Source: DATKIY01 sp035543875 (GTDB taxonomy: Bacteria; Actinomycetota; Actinomycetes; JAHEKZ01). From it: DNA of 8,467 bases. The stretch lies in contig DATKIY010000074.1 of NCBI GenBank assembly GCA_035543875.1, forward strand, positions 1 through 8,467, in the 5' to 3' direction. Shown in pieces: positions 5,500 to 8,467 of this stretch (position 1 is its first letter; each line of letters starts with the position of its first letter). A program made the translations under genes and the position numbers. A model generated the notes under the pieces. It saw only the letters and a program-made list of their open reading frames with translations. It made no database searches and had not been told where the DNA came from.

Positions 5500-7050
5500 T
5501 CAACGTCCGAGCAGATCAGTGAATTCAGAGGGCAAGTCCGGAATCGAGGTGGCTGGATCCTTCGCCTGATCTTGGGCCACGGTCTGATCGCCTGAAGCCC
5601 CCTGGCTGGCTTGTTGTGCCCGTTTGGCCGGGTTGCCGCTGACTCGGCCCTGCTTCTTGCCCTTCTTTTGCTTCTTGCCCTTGGCTGGGCGACCGCCGCC
5701 CATGGCTCCGGCCAGGCCGCCCATTCCTGGCATGCCCGGCATGCCTCCCCCACGCGCCATCTGGCTCATCATCTTTCGAGCCTCTGAGAACCGGTTGACG
5801 AGCTGGTTGACATCACTTACCTGGGTCCCGGAGCCGCTCGCAATGCGCATGCGCCGCGATGCGTTGAGCAGTTTGACGTCAGCTCGCTCGGCTGGCGTCA
5901 TCGACTGAATGATTGCGCGAACATGGTCGAACTCCTTCTCGTCCAGGTTGGCGATCGCCTCCTTGTGCTCGCCCATTCCGGGGAGCATGCCAAGCAGTTT
6001 GCCGACTGACCCCATTTTCTGAACGGCCTGCAGCTGCGCCAAGAAGTCGTTGAGCGTGAAGTCGGTTCCTGAAGCCAACTTCGCGGCCATCTCTTCGGCC
6101 TGGTCTTGCTCGAAGACCTTCTCCGCTTGTTCGATCAGGGTGAGGAGATCACCCATGTCGAGAATGCGAGACGCCATTCGTTCCGGATGGAATGCATCGA
6201 AGTCTTCGAGCTTTTCGCCATTGCTTGCAAAGATGATGGGTTTGCCAGTGATACCCCTCACCGACAGTGCGGCACCACCGCGGGCATCACCGTCAAGCTT
6301 GGTGAGCACCACACCGTCGAAGCCAACGCCGTCGAGGAATGCCTGCGCTGTGGTCAGTGCGTCCTGGCCCACCATCGCGTCGAGAACGAACAACACTTCA
6401 TCTGGTTGGACGGCGTCGCGGATGCTGCGCGCTTGCCCCATCATCTCTTCGTCGACGCCCAAGCGACCAGCCGTGTCGACGATGACGATGTCGTACAGCT
6501 TGTCCTGCGCATGGGTTATCGCATCGCGCGCAACCTTGACCGGGTCGCCAACTCCGCTACCAGCTTCGGGCGCGAAGACCGCGACTCCCGCACGTTCGCC
6601 GACGATCTGGAGCTGCTGAACAGCGTTAGGTCGCTGTAGGTCAGCAGCCACAAGCAGCGGTTGGTGACCGGAGCCCTTGAGCCAGAGCCCAAGCTTGCCG
6701 GCGAGGGTCGTCTTACCTGTTCCTTGCAACCCGGCCAACAAGATGACGGTTGGTGGGTTCTTCGCAAAACGCAGCCGGCGTGTGTCACCGCCGAGGATCG
6801 CCGTTAGCTCGTCGTTGACTATCTTGACGATTTGCTGCGCCGGGTTGAGCGCCTGCGACACTTCGGCGCCTTTGGCGCGCTCTCGTACTGCTGCGACAAA
6901 CTCCTTGACGACCGGCAGTGCAACGTCAGCTTCGAGCAGTGCCACGCGAATCTCGCGGAGCGTCGCATCGATGTCCGTGTCGGACAACTTGCCTTTCCCG
7001 CGCAGGTTCTTGAACGTCGCGGTGAGACGGTCTTGCAGGGTGGTAAACAA
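5500..7050 (-). CDS. ffh: Signal recognition particle GTPase Ffh (SRP54)
   Basis: Ffh binds 4.5S/SRP RNA and signal sequences emerging from the ribosome, and delivers nascent chains to the membrane through FtsY. The 516-residue protein has an N domain (1–~90, with ALLEADVALPVVKEF). The G domain shows GLQGTGKTT (107–115, P-loop), ADLQRPNAV (136–144), DTAGR (192–196) and TKLDGDARGG (250–259). The Met-rich M domain starts near 325, with LLGMLPGMG and the RNA-binding SRRMRIASGSG (398–408). A Gly/Met-rich then Lys-rich tail follows. The start is TTG at 7050, because the family N-terminus begins there and AAGGA (7056–7060) lies 5 nt upstream. It heads the minus-strand array, with a possible promoter in the divergent gap. 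Confidence 0.97.
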   Translation of the reverse strand: MFTTLQDRLTATFKNLRGKGKLSDTDIDATLREIRVALLEADVALPVVKEFVAAVRERAKGAEVSQALNPAQQIVKIVNDELTAILGGDTRRLRFAKNPPTVILLAGLQGTGKTTLAGKLGLWLKGSGHQPLLVAADLQRPNAVQQLQIVGERAGVAVFAPEAGSGVGDPVKVARDAITHAQDKLYDIVIVDTAGRLGVDEEMMGQARSIRDAVQPDEVLFVLDAMVGQDALTTAQAFLDGVGFDGVVLTKLDGDARGGAALSVRGITGKPIIFASNGEKLEDFDAFHPERMASRILDMGDLLTLIEQAEKVFEQDQAEEMAAKLASGTDFTLNDFLAQLQAVQKMGSVGKLLGMLPGMGEHKEAIANLDEKEFDHVRAIIQSMTPAERADVKLLNASRRMRIASGSGTQVSDVNQLVNRFSEARKMMSQMARGGGMPGMPGMGGLAGAMGGGRPAKGKKQKKGKKQGRVSGNPAKRAQQASQGASGDQTVAQDQAKDPATSIPDLPSEFTDLLGR

Positions 7051-7055
7051 CGGAT

Positions 7056-7060
7056 TCCTT
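7056..7060 (-). promoter_or_regulatory. Ribosome-binding site of ffh (supports TTG start)
   Basis: AAGGA, within GAAGAAGGAATCCG, lies 5 nt before TTG at 7050. No ATG or GTG in frame sits nearby, so this site decides the unusual start codon. Confidence 0.75.
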
Positions 7061-7091
7061 CTTCAGCGCCGCCAAGGACAGATCGTCGTTC

Positions 7092-7097
7092 AGGGTA
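7092..7097 (-). promoter_or_regulatory. Possible −10 element of the ffh promoter
   Basis: On the minus strand TACCCT fits the actinobacterial TANNNT −10 pattern and would start transcription about 35 nt before the ffh start codon. No good −35 hexamer is found at 16–18 nt, so this is a weak call based on position and the −10 alone. Confidence 0.3.
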
Positions 7098-7187
7098 ACT
7101 GTTTGCCCGCGAGCGCTCGGCGATTGGGAACTCGCGGACAGGCGAGGCTGCGCGTTCGAACTCCGCGAAGAATCTGTGGAATGTTGC

Positions 7188-7216
7188 TTGACAGTGTCGG
7201 TGGTCTCTTCTAGGAT
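7188..7216 (+). promoter_or_regulatory. Strong sigma-70-type promoter facing the DUF222 gene
   Basis: TTGACA (7188–7193), a 17-nt spacer, then TAGGAT (7211–7216). This is a perfect −35 and a good actinobacterial −10 at ideal spacing. The predicted start site falls at about 7222–7226, inside the adjacent LexA-like box. Transcription would run towards the DUF222 gene. It is the clearest promoter in the window. Confidence 0.8.
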
Positions 7217-7232
7217 TAGAACAGTTGTTCGA
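7217..7232 (+). promoter_or_regulatory. LexA (SOS) box over the transcription start
   Basis: TAGAACAGTTGTTCGA matches the mycobacterial/actinobacterial SOS box TCGAAC-N4-GTTCGA at 11 of 12 fixed positions (A for C at position 2). It begins one base after the −10 and covers the predicted start site, so bound LexA would block the promoter. 13E12/DUF222 genes are known members of the LexA regulon in Mycobacterium tuberculosis, and the gene downstream is of that family, which supports the call. Confidence 0.75.
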
Positions 7233-7449
7233 TCAGCCGACCGATCAGGCAACGCGAAATCGTAAGAGCACGACCCCTTGGGAACCGCAGGGATCGGTGT
7301 CCACCGGACACCACCACACAGCAGGCGGTCAGGAACTGCGTCACCGCAGCGTCCGACCATTCGAAGAGTTCGACCCAGCGGATGTCAGCCAGACCACACG
7401 TGACCAGTTGTCGGCCCCACTCCACGCCCTGGCCTGGTCCAGCCCATGA
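7225..7449 (+). CDS. Hypothetical 74-codon frame starting inside the SOS box
   Basis: A TTG at 7225 lies inside the LexA box, at the predicted transcription start, and opens a frame of 74 codons (MFDQPTDQATRNRK…, ending LHALAWSSP). This frame is the same one as the DUF222 gene and ends with a single TGA at 7447. In mycobacterial 13E12 genes the SOS box often includes the start codon followed by TTC GA, giving Met-Phe-Glu/Asp, as here. It could be a leaderless leader ORF, or the 5' part of a DUF222 gene broken by one stop. It may also be a chance open frame. I recognise no domain, and it is rich in polar and charged residues. There is no ribosome-binding site, as expected if leaderless. Confidence 0.3.
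   Translation: MFDQPTDQATRNRKSTTPWEPQGSVSTGHHHTAGGQELRHRSVRPFEEFDPADVSQTTRDQLSAPLHALAWSSP
7296..7312. repeat. 7-bp inverted repeat with 3-nt loop
   Basis: GGTGTCC–ACC–GGACACC lies within the transcribed region between the SOS promoter and the DUF222 frame. No U-tract follows on either strand, so termination is unlikely. It could be 5' leader structure. Confidence 0.5.
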
Positions 7450-7461
7450 CTCAACCGTCCC

Positions 7462-7467
7462 AGGTGG
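7462..7467 (+). promoter_or_regulatory. Possible ribosome-binding site for TTG 7474
   Basis: AGGTGG lies 6 nt before TTG 7474 in the DUF222 frame. It favours this start over ATG 7537, which has a poorer upstream site. It also lies just after the ATGA at 7446–7449. Confidence 0.5.
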
Positions 7468-7473
7468 TGTGCG

Positions 7474-8467
7474 TTGTTCGTCCCCGAGGTTGTCCCGGCG
7501 CCGATCCCAGCGTTAACCGCTGAGCTTCGGCAGGCGATGGCCGACGGGTCACTTCACCCGGTGTCGGCTCAGGAGCGGGCCGGGATGCTGGCCGGGCTCC
7601 GCGAGCTGATCGACACCGCGGAAGCTGCGTTCACCCACACCCTGGCCGCGTTCGACGCCAACGGTGACGGTGAAACCCTGCACGCCGCGGCCAGCACCCA
7701 GTCCTGGTTGCGTGGTGCGCTCCGCCTCGCCCCCGGCGACGCGTCCGAACGGGTCCGGATCGCCCGCGGCAGCCGCGACCACCTGGCCACCCCCCTGCAC
7801 GCGCTCGCCGAGGGCGCCGTGACCTACGACCAGGTCCGGGCGATCGAAAAAGGAGCACGCGTCGTCCCCGACGAGCAACGCCAGGAAGCCGTCACCTTGT
7901 TGACGAACCTCGCCCAACAAGCCGACGTCAGCGCGGTCCGGGTGGCAGGTCAACGCTTGCGTTACGTCACCGACCCCGACGGTGCGCTCAAAGAAGCGGA
8001 CAAACAGTTCGAGCACCGCTACCTGAACCTGTCCCCGCTGCTCGACGGCATGACCGCCGTCGACGGCATCCTCGACGCCGAGTCAGCCACCATGCTCAAC
8101 ACCGCCCTCGCACCGTTCCTAGTCCCCGCCGGCCCCACCGACACCCGCACCGCAGGCCAACGCCGCGCCGACGGACTGGTCGACCTCGCCCACGCCGCCG
8201 CCGACCACACCCTGCTACCCGAAATCGCCGGCCAACGACCCCACCTCGAAATCCTCTGCCCACTCAACACCCTGACCCGAACCGACACCGATCACGACCA
8301 GCCGGCACCAGCCACCAGCCCGCAACCACCAGCAGTCCTACCCGGCTACCAACCCCCACGCCTCGGCAACGCCCCCAGCGGCGCACTCATCACCTCCACC
8401 GCCGTCCGCCGCATCGCCTGCGACGCCGACCTCACCAGGGTGGGATTGAACTCCGAATCGGTCGCCG
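7474..8467 (+). CDS. DUF222 (13E12 repeat family) protein, 3' end beyond window
   Basis: 331 codons are visible and no stop is reached. The N-terminal DUF222 domain is clear: ERAGMLAGLRELIDTAEAAF, then HAAASTQSWLRGAL, YDQVRAI, LDGMTAVDGILDAE, and AGQRRADGLVDLAHAAADH followed by a Pro-rich linker. The visible part ends near RRIACDADLTRVGLNSES, where the family continues to a C-terminal HNH nuclease domain, here outside the window. The function of these proteins is poorly known. They occur in many copies in actinobacteria and are often treated as mobile or SOS-linked HNH nucleases. The start is uncertain: TTG 7474 has AGGTGG at 7462–7467 with 6-nt spacing, and ATG 7537 is possible. In the second half the plus strand becomes very C/A-rich and G/T-poor, unlike the neighbouring genes. 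Confidence 0.88.
   Translation, partial: MFVPEVVPAPIPALTAELRQAMADGSLHPVSAQERAGMLAGLRELIDTAEAAFTHTLAAFDANGDGETLHAAASTQSWLRGALRLAPGDASERVRIARGSRDHLATPLHALAEGAVTYDQVRAIEKGARVVPDEQRQEAVTLLTNLAQQADVSAVRVAGQRLRYVTDPDGALKEADKQFEHRYLNLSPLLDGMTAVDGILDAESATMLNTALAPFLVPAGPTDTRTAGQRRADGLVDLAHAAADHTLLPEIAGQRPHLEILCPLNTLTRTDTDHDQPAPATSPQPPAVLPGYQPPRLGNAPSGALITSTAVRRIACDADLTRVGLNSESVA

Larger units (their letters stand above)
7051..7473. other. Divergent intergenic region ffh / DUF222 gene
   Basis: This 423-bp gap holds the ffh ribosome-binding site and a weak −10 on the minus strand. On the plus strand it has a strong promoter, a LexA box, a hairpin and an uncertain 74-codon frame. I see no RNA gene, insertion sequence or attachment-site repeat. 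The frame at 7216–7425 on the minus strand has no family resemblance and is not called. Confidence 0.6.

Noticed and set aside
5461..5500. Intrinsic terminator after ffh
   Set aside because: There is a TTTTGTCTCT-like run on the minus strand, but the preceding CCTG/CAGG and GAGCG/CGCTC stems are too short or badly placed. Read-through into rpsP seems likely.
7154..7161. GTTCGAAC palindrome as a LexA half-site pair
   Set aside because: The half-sites are inverted relative to an SOS box and have no spacer. It is a short chance palindrome.
7361..7373. Second SOS-like motif TCGAAGAGTTCGA
   Set aside because: The half-sites are three bases too close compared with TCGAAC-N4-GTTCGA, so LexA would not be expected to bind.
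7216..7425. 69-codon minus-strand frame between ffh and the DUF222 gene
   Set aside because: No recognisable domain. It overlaps the SOS box and the opposite-strand transcript, and no ribosome-binding site was evident.
7549..8288. Minus-strand open frames across the DUF222 gene
   Set aside because: They are shadows of the plus-strand DUF222 frame, which shows clear family motifs.
1..8467. CRISPR array, tRNA/rRNA genes, insertion sequence ends or prophage genes
   Set aside because: I looked for regular spaced repeats, tRNA-like arms and transposase motifs and saw none. The DUF222 gene is the only accessory-type gene.

Overview
The window is chromosomal DNA from a high-GC Gram-positive actinobacterium. 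The evidence is the gene order ffh–rpsP–KH–rimM–trmD–rplS–lepB–rnhB, the actinobacterial flavour of each protein, the frequent GTG/TTG starts, and a DUF222 (13E12-repeat) gene. I cannot place it below class. Two tandem lepB genes followed by a NUDIX gene recall Streptomyces-like layouts, while the DUF222 protein resembles those of Propionibacteriales-type genomes.

Positions 7050 down to 1 form a single minus-strand array. In transcription order it holds ffh (SRP GTPase), a 192-nt leader, rpsP (bS16), a KH protein (KhpA-like), rimM, trmD, a leader, rplS (bL19), two signal peptidase I genes, a NUDIX hydrolase and rnhB (cut by the window edge). The genes from rpsP to trmD are tightly packed (4-nt overlap, then gaps of 5 and 3 nt), and NUDIX and rnhB overlap at GTGA. 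The array joins ribosome proteins and 30S maturation (S16, RimM, KH), tRNA m1G37 methylation (TrmD), 50S assembly (L19), co-translational targeting (Ffh) and signal-peptide removal (LepB). Nucleotide clean-up (NUDIX) and RNA:DNA hybrid repair (RNase HII) come at the end.

Positions 7051–7473 separate ffh from a divergent plus-strand gene. This gap holds a clear promoter (TTGACA–17 nt–TAGGAT) whose start region is covered by a near-consensus actinobacterial LexA/SOS box. That box contains an in-frame TTG. The reading frame that follows stops once at 7447 before a long DUF222 frame begins, which runs off the right edge.

The protein genes are mostly ordinary housekeeping genes. The less ordinary signals are regulatory. 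(1) A three-part complementary element spans the trmD 3' end and the rplS ribosome-binding site, with two mutually exclusive pairings. (2) A similar but weaker three-part arrangement lies in the rpsP leader. (3) The DUF222 gene has SOS control and an odd 5' end. All structural claims come from reading the sequence by eye and have not been folded or compared with homologues.
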